Part shown: positions 51,516 through 59,808 of the stretch, piece after piece
Numbering within the stretch: the stretch's first letter is position 1
Layout of the letters: the number at the start of each line of letters is the position of its first letter
NCBI GenBank assembly: GCA_951813545.1
Contig: OX638352.1
Coordinates: 620,001-684,000 of the forward strand
Length of the DNA: 64,000 nucleotides
Direction of reading: 5' to 3'
DNA from: an uncultured Poribacteria bacterium
Lineage (GTDB): Bacteria > Poribacteria > WGA-4E > WGA-3G
Program-made: the position numbers and the translations under genes
Notes under the pieces: model-generated
What the model was told of the DNA's origin: nothing
The model's database searches: none
What the model saw: only the letters and a program-made list of their open reading frames with translations

Positions 51516-52664
51516 ATGTTTCAGAACGCATCCGAAACTCTCACTTTAATTGCTTCCGCTGTCGTGCAATGGTTCTTTTACCGGAAACGTTTACCGAAGA
51601 ACTTCACACCCGAACGTATCCTCGTTGTCAAACTCGATCATATTGGAGATGTCCTGTTAGCAACACCGGTGTTTTCCAATCTACGTCGGGCGTATCCGAA
51701 TGCGGAACTGCACGCCCTCACCGGGGCATGGAGTCGCGTTGTTTTAGAGAAGCATCCCGATGTCAGCAAGGTCTTGGCATATAACTCACCGGCTTTCTCC
51801 CGTACAGGGCAACCGACTTCACTCAAACAAACGTTCCAACTTTACCGAGAGTTACGTCGTCAAAAGTACGATCTGATGGTAGAACTCCGAGGCGATTGGC
51901 GGACTGTTTGGTTTGCGTTATTGAAACTTACACCGAAACGGATCGACCGTGCAGCACTACAAGTTGGAAGTAAGTTAGGTTCTGTCCAATTTACGGGAAC
52001 ACACGAAACAACGCGTAACCTCGATGTCCTAAAGCAGGCGGGTATTCCAATACCTGTCCAAACCACCACTTTCTCGGTGACAGCAGCGGACAAGGAATGG
52101 GCATCTGCTTTCCTTGCGACACATCAGATTGACAGAGAACAGCCGTTGATTGCTATCCATCCGGGTTCTCCGATAGAACTCAAAAGATGGTTGCCTGAGC
52201 GATATGCTGAACTTGCAGATTGGCTAATTGCCCAAAAAGGTGCACAAATACTGTTTGTTGGTGTAAAAGACGAAATCCAGATAATTACCGACATCCAAGC
52301 ACTCATGCGCGGAGAATCAATTAGCATCGCTAGTGAAACGAGTCTCACACAACTGGCATCAATCTTGCACAGATGTAATGTGTTTATTGGCAATGATAGC
52401 GGTCCGATGCATCTCGCGGCAGCGGTAGGTACACAGACTATAGGACTCTATGGACCAGGAGATCCGACGCGCTTTGGACCGGTGGGTGAAAAGTGTCAAA
52501 CGATTCGCATGAAGCCTGACTGCCCCCCGTGTCCGGGGCCAACCTGTCGATTCGGAGCAGATGGATGTATGTCCAAAATTCAGGTCACCGATGTAATTCA
52601 GACGCTTGAAGCGGCTGCATATTTGACGGGAGACGACGAACGCTCACCGATAAAAACAAATTAA
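51516..52664 (+). CDS. Glycosyltransferase family 9 (heptosyltransferase-like)
   Basis: A 382-residue GT-B enzyme. The N-terminal domain has ILVVKLDHIGDVLLATPVF with the catalytic Asp, and the C-terminal domain has IAIHPGSPIELKRWLPERY and FIGNDSGPMHLAAAVGTQT, the nucleotide-sugar site. It transfers heptose or another sugar to lipopolysaccharide core, consistent with a Gram-negative envelope. A Cys-rich segment (PDCPPCPGPTCRFGADGC) near the C-terminus is common in this family. No strong ribosome-binding site is present. Confidence 0.9.
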   Translation: MFQNASETLTLIASAVVQWFFYRKRLPKNFTPERILVVKLDHIGDVLLATPVFSNLRRAYPNAELHALTGAWSRVVLEKHPDVSKVLAYNSPAFSRTGQPTSLKQTFQLYRELRRQKYDLMVELRGDWRTVWFALLKLTPKRIDRAALQVGSKLGSVQFTGTHETTRNLDVLKQAGIPIPVQTTTFSVTAADKEWASAFLATHQIDREQPLIAIHPGSPIELKRWLPERYAELADWLIAQKGAQILFVGVKDEIQIITDIQALMRGESISIASETSLTQLASILHRCNVFIGNDSGPMHLAAAVGTQTIGLYGPGDPTRFGPVGEKCQTIRMKPDCPPCPGPTCRFGADGCMSKIQVTDVIQTLEAAAYLTGDDERSPIKTN

Positions 52665-52665
52665 C

Positions 52666-52694
52666 TTGACATATCTTTGAAAAAAAGTTATAAT
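52666..52694 (+). promoter_or_regulatory. Sigma-70-type promoter of the lipoprotein gene
   Basis: TTGACA at 52666-52671 and TATAAT at 52689-52694 with a 17-base spacer; both boxes are perfect. The leader to the ATG at 52847 is about 145 bases, long enough for regulation, and contains CCACCTGGAAAGGGCG and a TGTAACA repeat pair. Confidence 0.75.
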
Positions 52695-52846
52695 GTCTTA
52701 AACAACATCCATAGAAAATGTGCCTTAGCGATCAGGCGATTCACTCCTGTCTCATGTCCACCTGGAAAGGGCGATTTTTGGATGTAACAGGCTTGTAACA
52801 TTGGTTTACAAGCGACGCGACGAATTTAAAGGAGGAATTTAGAAAA

Positions 52847-53503
52847 ATGCAATCGAGATTAACGTGGCTCGTACTTGCCCTCCTCGCAGTGGGCATCATG
52901 AGCATTGGTATCGTAGGCTGCGGGAGCGACACTGAAGAGGAATCTGCTGAAAAACCGACTGAAAGTGCATCAACCGAAAGTTCTGATGAAATAGTAGTTG
53001 CTGCGAGACCGCCCATCGACTTTGAGGCAGAAAAAGCCGCAATTCAAGAAGTCTACAGTGCCTTCTATGCAGCTTTTAACGATGAAGATATTCCAGGAAT
53101 TCAAGAAACCTTTGAAACCAGCACTATTCAATTCGGAACTATCTTCGCCGGTAACGAACCTGTACCCATAGCGATAGGTTGGAACAATATCAAAACCAAT
53201 ATCTTAGGTTTGTGGGGAGGCATCGGCACAAAGGGTGCCAAATGGGGACAGAACGATAAGTTGACAGATTTTTGGATTCGCTATAAGGGAAGCAAGTTGG
53301 AAGCTGCTGCAATAGGTTACAACTGTTACAAAGGCACGTTTCCGGGGGAAACACACCTCTATTTGATAAAAGATGACAAGGGATGGAAGATTCACGAGCT
53401 TGATAGCAGCACCGAAAACAACCTTGGCATCTTTGGCTTTCACAAAGGCAAACCGCGAATTGAGAAATTCACCAAGGTTACCAGAGAAGCGGAAAAACTC
53501 TAA
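52847..53503 (+). CDS. Lipoprotein with SnoaL/NTF2-like domain
   Basis: A 218-residue lipoprotein. The signal peptide ends in GIVGC, then a Ser/Glu-rich linker (EEESAEKPTESASTESSDE). The folded part (AIQEVYSAFYAAFNDEDIPG, WGQNDKLTDFWIRYKGSKLE, HLYLIKDDKGWKIHELDSST) has the strand and helix order of NTF2-like ketosteroid isomerase-type domains. Ligand or enzymatic role unknown. GGAGGAATTTAGAAAA precedes the ATG. Confidence 0.75.
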   Translation: MQSRLTWLVLALLAVGIMSIGIVGCGSDTEEESAEKPTESASTESSDEIVVAARPPIDFEAEKAAIQEVYSAFYAAFNDEDIPGIQETFETSTIQFGTIFAGNEPVPIAIGWNNIKTNILGLWGGIGTKGAKWGQNDKLTDFWIRYKGSKLEAAAIGYNCYKGTFPGETHLYLIKDDKGWKIHELDSSTENNLGIFGFHKGKPRIEKFTKVTREAEKL

Positions 53504-53528
53504 TAACGTTCCGTACGTTTTACCGAAA

Positions 53529-53578
53529 ACTGCCCCTTTTCGTGCAGCGTTAAAAAGGACTGCCCCTTTTCGTGCAGC
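53529..53578. promoter_or_regulatory. Two direct repeats with dyad symmetry, possible enhancer sites
   Basis: ACTGCCCCTTTTCGTGCAGC occurs at 53529-53548 and again at 53559-53578, thirty bases apart. Each has the inverted half-sites CTGC and GCAG separated by ten bases. They lie about 75-125 bases upstream of the expected start of the sigma-54 promoter at 53627, the usual place for activator binding. They could alternatively be small hairpins ending the upstream mRNA. Confidence 0.5.
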
Positions 53579-53626
53579 TTAACCCGCTTGATGCAGGGAT
53601 TAATGGCAAATTCAGCGTTTTTTAGA

Positions 53627-53644
53627 TTGGCATAGAAATTGCAT
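53627..53644 (+). promoter_or_regulatory. Sigma-54 (RpoN) promoter of the DUF4159 gene
   Basis: TTGGCATAGAAATTGCAT: GG of the -24 box at 53629-53630 and GC of the -12 box at 53641-53642, with the required spacing of twelve bases. It matches TGGCAY-N5-TTGCW throughout. The ATG is 70 bases downstream. Confidence 0.75.
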
Positions 53645-53713
53645 ACATTTCTGCATCAACAACTTTTATTTTTCGTTAGGATATGCAAACAATACCCTTG
53701 GAGGTAATAACGA

Positions 53714-55192
53714 ATGAGTGCAAAAAGAACCTCAGGTGCCTTTATGACTTCCTTGGTTCTTCACGTGATCATAGCTGCTATTGCTGGCATTTACTTAGTC
53801 ACGCAAACCGAGCAGTTCAAAGATCTCGTTGGTGCCGAAGTGCTCCAACCGAAAGAACCACCGAAGCCTAAGGTACGAAAACCTGTTGTAAAACCTATTA
53901 TTAAGCCGACTGTTCCAACCCAGAACACCGTCGTCGTCGAACAGGTTCAGGTACAACCCCGCGTAACGACTGCGTTTGTTGCCAAGTCAAATTTCCAACC
54001 GCAGACGGTACTCGAATTTTCAAACCAAACCGTCAAAGTAGACGCACCGATTAATCCGAACGTTCCGAGAGTGGTTACACCGAACGCTCCAGTGCCAACA
54101 GTTGTAACACACACGGATTTACCCGTTTCCGATGCTCCCGGTGCCTTGGCGTTCTCCGCACCCGTGGCAACTGCGCCTTCCGCTGGACCGGCTAACATCG
54201 GTCGTGGTGTCGCAGGTACCGCAGTGCAGGTGAAAGTCGCTTTTGAACGTCCCCCCGGACTCGCGATGGTTGAAAACGTCGGTGCCGCACGCGATGCGCT
54301 TGGTGATGTCGTTGAAAACATCACACTCGGTAACGTTGAAGTACCACCGCTGCCCAGAGGCGAACCTGGTGGTCGTGTTATCGGTAAAGGTAAAGACATC
54401 CGCGGCGTATTCCGTTTCACACGGATCCGCCACAGTCTCTCTGACTGGTGGGCTGATGCCTCTTCCTTGAACGCATTGACAAAGTGGCTCAACGAACGTA
54501 CTAAAATCAAAACCGACATGAACGTTGAAGGTGGGGCATTGAAACTTACCGATGCTAACCTCTTCAAAACACCCTTCGTCTTTATGACAGGACACGATCC
54601 GTCACTCGTCCGTTCTCGTAACTTGCTTGGACGGCAGTATGGTGGTGGTAAGATGGATAGCCGTCTCACTGAGACTGAAGCCGCTGGTATGCGTCGCTAT
54701 TTCGTCGAAAAAGGTGGATTCCTTGTCTTTGACGACTGCGGTGTGAACGCTCCTGCGCAGGCGATGATTCGTCTCTTCCTCGCACAGATGCGTTACGTCA
54801 TGCCTGAGTATCAGATTGAGCGGATTCCCAACGATCACGAAGTTTATGACAACTTCTATGAAATGGGTGGTCCCCCCGTCGGTTTCGACATCTTCTGGTG
54901 GGGTACACGTCCGCCGAAACGGAACTACCTCGAAGGTATCTCCGTCGGTGAAAAGTTGTCTGTTATCGTTGTCCGTCGTGACTACATGTGCGCGATGGAG
55001 TCTGTCAGTCTCCCGACACGTAGTGTCCACTATTCACCCGGTGTGTATCGTTTCATGACGAACGTTGTGGTGTATGCGTTGACGCACGGTCAGATTTCTG
55101 ACTACTCCGGTTACGTGCCTGAAGACACGTTAGCCAAGAAAGAACTCCCGACCCGCGCACCTGAAGCTGCGAAGGTTAGCGGTTTCGAATAG
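53714..55192 (+). CDS. DUF4159 protein with TonB-like membrane anchor
   Basis: A 492-residue protein. An N-terminal membrane helix (FMTSLVLHVIIAAIAGIYLV) precedes a Pro/Val/Lys-rich spacer (PKEPPKPKVRKPVVKPIIKP) as in TonB, then a long linear region and a C-terminal DUF4159 domain from about residue 235 (FRFTRIRHSLSDWWADASSL, PFVFMTGHD, GGFLVFDDCG, HEVYDNFYEM). DUF4159 has a glutamine-amidotransferase-like fold and is often found with MoxR/VWA and gliding or envelope genes. GGAGGTAATAACGA supports the ATG. It has its own sigma-54 promoter and a terminator, so it is probably a single regulated unit. Confidence 0.85.
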   Translation: MSAKRTSGAFMTSLVLHVIIAAIAGIYLVTQTEQFKDLVGAEVLQPKEPPKPKVRKPVVKPIIKPTVPTQNTVVVEQVQVQPRVTTAFVAKSNFQPQTVLEFSNQTVKVDAPINPNVPRVVTPNAPVPTVVTHTDLPVSDAPGALAFSAPVATAPSAGPANIGRGVAGTAVQVKVAFERPPGLAMVENVGAARDALGDVVENITLGNVEVPPLPRGEPGGRVIGKGKDIRGVFRFTRIRHSLSDWWADASSLNALTKWLNERTKIKTDMNVEGGALKLTDANLFKTPFVFMTGHDPSLVRSRNLLGRQYGGGKMDSRLTETEAAGMRRYFVEKGGFLVFDDCGVNAPAQAMIRLFLAQMRYVMPEYQIERIPNDHEVYDNFYEMGGPPVGFDIFWWGTRPPKRNYLEGISVGEKLSVIVVRRDYMCAMESVSLPTRSVHYSPGVYRFMTNVVVYALTHGQISDYSGYVPEDTLAKKELPTRAPEAAKVSGFE

Positions 55193-55233
55193 AGTTTTTG
55201 TCTCTAAGCGTGGTTCTTAACCCCGTGCTTCAT

Positions 55234-55278
55234 CTAAGGCTATTCAGTTATCCTCCAAGGGCGGCTGAATAGCCTTAG
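55234..55278 (+). terminator. Terminator of the DUF4159 gene
   Basis: CTAAGGCTATTCAG (55234-55247) pairs perfectly with CTGAATAGCCTTAG (55265-55278) over 14 bases with a 17-base loop, 42 bases after the stop; TATTTTG follows. Confidence 0.65.
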
Positions 55279-55407
55279 TATTTTGAATTGATTGGAAACG
55301 GAATCAACCGATTTCTCTTTCAAGTGATCTGAACACAACCCCTAATCTTCCCCAACAACTTTTTCTTAGCAAGTCTTTTAAACCTTTTTTCCCAAAATTT
55401 TCCTCTT

Positions 55408-55655
55408 TTATAGTTAGGACTTACGCAAACAGACGATGAATCGCCGGACTACAAACAGATGTACCTTGGAAATACGCTTGTTTTCAAAAGCAGTCAGGTT
55501 CGTAGTAGCGCAATTCATTGCGCCTGGCGTAAGTCCTGATAGTAAAACCTACAATTAATTAGGCATTGTAGAAGGGCGAGGATACAATCCTCGCCAGCAG
55601 TGGTGAGGGTTCTAATTGCTAAACAACTGTCTACATATTTTTAGGTTTTACCATA
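55408..55655. mobile_element. Family 1 miniature element, copy 3, interrupted by another element
   Basis: A diverged, reversed copy of the elements at 7371 and 61488. TTATAGT at 55408-55414 is its left end; after the inserted element it resumes at 55539 with ATAGTAAAACCTA and ends with TAGGTTTTACCATA near 55655. The central hairpin GGCGAGGAT/ATCCTCGCC is kept. Without the insertion the length would be about 120 bases. Confidence 0.65.
55415..55538. mobile_element. Miniature derivative of the IS701-like element
   Basis: A 124-bp element with ends TAGGACTTACGC and GCGTAAGTCCT, the same as the 13-bp ends of the IS at 38653-39744. It is flanked by an ATAGT duplication (55410-55414 and 55539-55543), so it inserted into the end of the family 1 element. 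The centre has a CGCAATTCATTGCG hairpin and no coding sequence. Confidence 0.75.
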
Positions 55656-55970
55656 AAATAGGTGCTGTTCCGTTTGTCTGCTATTTCAAAAAGTGCCATC
55701 AAGAGACTCGGGTACGTAGCCCTATTTGATAAAGCGTGAAGCGATCACCGGTTATCACGCGTCCAGAAACAAACACCAGCGGAACGACCTCTAAAAAACC
55801 CAGATTTTTTCTTTTTTTTAAATTATGCAATGTTTTCTGTCCAAAATCGCGTCTTTAATAACAGAGCGGATGAACCGTATCGCATTGCACAATCTTACAA
55901 GACTCGACATTTGATTAAACTTTTTGGCGAATGCGAACACACTTCAACCTGTTTGTTAGGAGGAAACTTC
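55656..55970. other. Upstream region of the sigma-factor operon
   Basis: About 315 bases. An open frame reaches back to 55830, but the ribosome-binding site AGGAGG at 55959-55964 marks the real start at 55971. CGTGAAGCGATCACCGGTTA has a GTGATAACCGG-like inverted match (GCGATCACCGGTTATCACGC) that could be an operator. No clear -35/-10 pair is seen. Confidence 0.4.
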
Positions 55971-58061
55971 GTGGAAAGAGAAGACGATGTTCAGTTAATT
56001 CGCAAAATTTTGTCAGGCGATGATGAGGCGTTTAACATTTTAGTCCAAAAGTATCAAAAAAGCGTTCACACCCTCGTATGGCGGAAAATAGGCGATTTTC
56101 ACTACGCTGAAGAGATTACGCAAGACACTTTCCTCCAAGCTTATGAAAAACTTTCGACGCTCCAGGACTCCAGTCAATTTGCTGGGTGGCTCTATGTCAT
56201 TGCGAATCGGCTTTGCATTGCCTGGATGCGAAAGCAAAAACCCGCGATGCAGCCACTGGATGATACATCTGTAAAAATAATAGACAACTTAACGTATGAG
56301 CATTATGTATCGGAGCAGCAAGAGGTAGAAGCAACTGAACGTCGTTATGAAATCGCCGAAAAGCTTCTGGCAAAACTACCAGAGAGTGAACGCACGGTCA
56401 TGATGCTCCATTATCTCAGTGAAATGCCAACAAAGGAGATAGGCGAATGCTTAGGAGTGTCGGTGAACACGGTTGTCAGTCGGCTGCATCGGGCGCGAAA
56501 ACGTTTGAAAGCGGATCAGGAACTTTTGATTCAGGAATTTCTTGGCAGCGTACAGATAACGGACTTAGAGATTTGTGATTCTCGATGGAGACTCATCGCC
56601 AAAATGTTTCCAGAAGAGGCAGTAAAAAAAAGGATTTTCCCTGAAATCGAATATATTCTGCAAACACACTCAGAAACTCCGGAAGTATTAAGCACTGCAT
56701 ATTGGGGATATATGAGCCTTCCCGGTCGCGCAAAGAATGTCCCAAGCAGTTTGTTTGACAAGATACTGCAACACCCCCGAACCGAAATTTATCTGGCTGC
56801 ATTGTTCGGATTAGTTGAACGGAGCGAAGAGGCAAGTCAGAAATGGCATTATTACCAGCGCGTCATTGATGAATTCACCGTCTCAGATGTTCCAGTGCTA
56901 TCATGGTATCTGTTAGCTTATGAAGAAATGCTGAGGTTAGTTGAGCAAGATCGTTCTCTGGCAAGCGATGACTTCCTTGATGAACTGATTGACGGATGCC
57001 TTGCAGCACATCTCGCCATGTGCAAGGAGACACAGCAGTATTTCGGTTGGGCTTATACTGTAGCGGTTGAATGGCGGCTGAAGTTTAACATCCGATTAGA
57101 CAAAGCTTATGAAATTTTAGAACGTGCTGAAATCAGATTACGGGAGGAAGAGGAACAGAGGTGGCTTGTCGAACACAACAAAGGATCCGTAGAAAAAGCG
57201 TCCAAGAAAATTTCGCGCTTGCGCGCTGAAATCTATCTCTGGCAGGAACGATGGAAAGAAGCTTATGATGGGCTTGTTGCAAACGCGCCCGATTTTTTGG
57301 AATCCCTTTGGGCAAGGTTCAACGAGGGCACTATAAATTACTTTTGGATGTTGGGACAGTCGGCAGAAGGTATGAAAGAATGGGAAACAGCAAGGCGTTA
57401 CTACGCCGATGCTCACTTTGCACCTACGCCTCACTGTGAGAAAGTAAGGCATGACCATGACCCCACCCACTTTGCGCCTACACCTCGTGTGGAAAGTTTG
57501 ACGGGTTTAGAACGCGTCTATCATCAAATAGAACGAGGGACTACCGATATATTTGAGGCGTTTCTCAAAGACACCGAAGCGGAATATCGGATTCGAGAAG
57601 GTGCTGACCGCGAAAGAATTCGTCAGAAACTTATCACGAACAAACTGAATCAAAAAGCGACGGATTTTCGGTTAGAAACATTGGAAGGGAAGGTCTACAC
57701 ACTATCAGCGATGTCTGGAAAGGTTGTTTTGCTTGATGTTGGACCTTCGTCGAGCATAATGATCCCGGAAGTCAAGATCGTCTACGAGCAATTCAGCAAA
57801 GTCAACGATGTGGTCGTCTTGGGCATCAATGATGGTGAAACGCCGCATCAAGTGCAGCAATTTTTAGATGAACATCAGCCACTTTGGCCTGTTTTGCTTG
57901 ACCCACATCGGGAGGTGAAGAAGGCTTATCAGATTAGAGTGGTCCCGTGTTTTATCTTGATTGATAAAGTGGGCAATTGGCAATACAGTTGTAGTGGTCT
58001 GAATCTCATAAACGGTCAGCCCTTAATTTGGATGATTGAAGCACTCCTATCAGATGAGTGA
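55971..58061 (+). CDS. ECF sigma factor fused to TPR-like and degenerate thioredoxin domains
   Basis: A 696-residue protein. Residues 5-90 are sigma region 2 (DEAFNILVQKYQKSVHTLVW, ITQDTFLQAYEKL, FAGWLYVIANRLC) and 125-180 region 4 (LPESERTVMMLHYLSEMPTK, GVSVNTVVSRLHRARKRLK). Residues 200-550 are a helical TPR-like module (KWHYYQRVIDEF, YLLAYEEMLRL, ARRYYADAHFAP), and the rest a thioredoxin fold (KATDFRLETLEGKVYTLSAM). The redox motif CGPC of the downstream paralogue is replaced: VGPSSSIMIP. So the sigma factor carries a sensor-like copy of its neighbour. A local duplication (HFAPTP twice) is present. The GTG start follows AGGAGG. No anti-sigma gene is nearby. Confidence 0.85.
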   Translation: MEREDDVQLIRKILSGDDEAFNILVQKYQKSVHTLVWRKIGDFHYAEEITQDTFLQAYEKLSTLQDSSQFAGWLYVIANRLCIAWMRKQKPAMQPLDDTSVKIIDNLTYEHYVSEQQEVEATERRYEIAEKLLAKLPESERTVMMLHYLSEMPTKEIGECLGVSVNTVVSRLHRARKRLKADQELLIQEFLGSVQITDLEICDSRWRLIAKMFPEEAVKKRIFPEIEYILQTHSETPEVLSTAYWGYMSLPGRAKNVPSSLFDKILQHPRTEIYLAALFGLVERSEEASQKWHYYQRVIDEFTVSDVPVLSWYLLAYEEMLRLVEQDRSLASDDFLDELIDGCLAAHLAMCKETQQYFGWAYTVAVEWRLKFNIRLDKAYEILERAEIRLREEEEQRWLVEHNKGSVEKASKKISRLRAEIYLWQERWKEAYDGLVANAPDFLESLWARFNEGTINYFWMLGQSAEGMKEWETARRYYADAHFAPTPHCEKVRHDHDPTHFAPTPRVESLTGLERVYHQIERGTTDIFEAFLKDTEAEYRIREGADRERIRQKLITNKLNQKATDFRLETLEGKVYTLSAMSGKVVLLDVGPSSSIMIPEVKIVYEQFSKVNDVVVLGINDGETPHQVQQFLDEHQPLWPVLLDPHREVKKAYQIRVVPCFILIDKVGNWQYSCSGLNLINGQPLIWMIEALLSDE

Positions 58062-58093
58062 CACTGCAATGTTATCGTAATAAGGAGGAATTT

Positions 58094-59797
58094 ATGAAAC
58101 TTTCAAGTCGGACAATACTGGGTGTGCTTTTCCTCTACTGTGTGCTTGTTTTAGGTGACCCGTTCTCCACGCAACACACCAAACAAGACACAACCTCGTT
58201 CACTACCTTCGGAATCGCATTCGCGGAAACTACCAATAAGCATCAACAGGATTTGGCGACGCAGATTAAAACGCTTCATAAGTCCGGTGAATTTGATAAG
58301 GCTTTGGAGATCAGTGAGCGTGCCCTAAAATCCGATCCAGTGGACCTTGAGGCTTATGATGCTCGATGGAGATTGATAGCCAAAATGTTTTCAGAGGCGG
58401 ACGCGAAAAAAAGGATTGTTTCTGAAATCGAAGCACTACTGCAAGCACACCCAGAAATCCCAGAAATATTAAACGCTGCCCACTGGGGATATATGCTACT
58501 TCCTGGGCGAGCAAAGAACATCTCCGACAGTTTCTTTGATAAGATGCTGCAATATCCTAAAACCGAACTTCATCTGCTTGCATTGTTAGGGTTAGCGTCG
58601 CGGAGCGAAGATGCATCTCAAAAGTGGCACTATTACCAGCGCGTCACAGACGAGTTTACCGCCTCAGATGTCCCAGAACTATCTTGGTATTTGTTAGCTT
58701 ATGAAGAAATGCTGTGGTTAGCCGAAGAGGACCGCTCTCTGGTAGGTGATGATACCCTTGACAAACTTATTGACCGATATTTGAAAGCACATCTCGTTTA
58801 TTGTCAAAATACACAACAAGGTTTGGTATGGGCTTATGTTGTAGCGGTTGAGTCACGGCTCAAGCATAACAACGGATTAGACAAGGCGTTGAAAATTTTA
58901 GAACGTGCTGAAATCAGATTAGGCGAGGAAGAGGAACAGACATGGATTAAACGCGGCAAAGGGTCTGTAGAAGAGGCGCGCAAGGACATCTCGCGTTTGC
59001 GTGCGGAAATCTATCTTCGGCAGGAACAGTGGAAAGAAGCATACGATGGGCTTCTCGCAAACGCACCCGATTTTTCGGAATCACTCTGGAAGCGGTTCAA
59101 CGAGCGTGCCATCAATTATTTCTGGATGTTGGGGCAGGCGGCAGAAAGAATTGGTGAATGGGAAACCGCCAGACGCTACTATGCCGATGCACACTTTGCC
59201 CCAAAGCCTCACGTTGAAGCTCGTGCAGGATTGGAACGCGTCTATCATCAAATAGTGCAAGCGGAGACAGCCGACACGTTTGAGACATTCCTGAAAGACA
59301 CCGAAGCCAAATACCGGATCCGAGAAGCAGCGAATCTCGAGAAATTCCGTCAGGAATTTATCACGAACAGACTGAATAAAAAAGCAACGGATTTTCGGTT
59401 AGAAACTCTGGAAGGGGAAACTTACTCGCTATCAGCGATGGCTGGGAAGGTCGTTTTACTCGATGTCGGGGCTTCGTGGTGTGGTCCGTGCAATATATCA
59501 ATCCCGGAGGTCAAAACCATCTACAAGCACTTCAGTAAAAACGATGATGTTGTCATCTGGGGAATTAATGACGGCGAAACCCCTGAACAGGTGCGGAAGT
59601 CTTTAGATGAACATCAGCAGCCATGGCCCGTTCTACTTGACCGGAATCAACAGTTGAGGAAGGCTTACCAGTTTAAAGGAATCCCATTTTTTATCGTGAT
59701 TGATAAAGCAGGGAATTGGCAATATAGTTTTTTAGGTTCGCATCTGGTAAACGGTCAGCCCTTAATTTGGATGGTTGAAGCCCTTCTCTCAGATTAG
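58094..59797 (+). CDS. Exported TPR protein with TlpA/AhpC-like thioredoxin domain
   Basis: A 567-residue protein. An N-terminal signal (KLSSRTILGVLFLYCVLVLG) precedes TPR-like helices (FDKALEISERALKSDPVDLE and following) closely similar to residues 200-550 of the sigma factor just upstream. The C-terminal thioredoxin domain has an intact active site (GASWCGPCNISIPEV) and the cis-Pro region GIPFFIVIDKAG. It probably acts as a thiol-disulfide oxidoreductase in the periplasm. AAGGAGGAATTT fixes the ATG at 58094, 32 bases after the sigma-factor stop, so the two are in one operon. Confidence 0.85.
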   Translation: MKLSSRTILGVLFLYCVLVLGDPFSTQHTKQDTTSFTTFGIAFAETTNKHQQDLATQIKTLHKSGEFDKALEISERALKSDPVDLEAYDARWRLIAKMFSEADAKKRIVSEIEALLQAHPEIPEILNAAHWGYMLLPGRAKNISDSFFDKMLQYPKTELHLLALLGLASRSEDASQKWHYYQRVTDEFTASDVPELSWYLLAYEEMLWLAEEDRSLVGDDTLDKLIDRYLKAHLVYCQNTQQGLVWAYVVAVESRLKHNNGLDKALKILERAEIRLGEEEEQTWIKRGKGSVEEARKDISRLRAEIYLRQEQWKEAYDGLLANAPDFSESLWKRFNERAINYFWMLGQAAERIGEWETARRYYADAHFAPKPHVEARAGLERVYHQIVQAETADTFETFLKDTEAKYRIREAANLEKFRQEFITNRLNKKATDFRLETLEGETYSLSAMAGKVVLLDVGASWCGPCNISIPEVKTIYKHFSKNDDVVIWGINDGETPEQVRKSLDEHQQPWPVLLDRNQQLRKAYQFKGIPFFIVIDKAGNWQYSFLGSHLVNGQPLIWMVEALLSD

Positions 59798-59808
59798 GCG
59801 ATAATGCA

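Noticed and set aside
51125..51784. Plus-strand open frame of 219 codons upstream of the glycosyltransferase
   Set aside because: It runs through dispersed palindromes and overlaps the start of the real glycosyltransferase gene in another frame.
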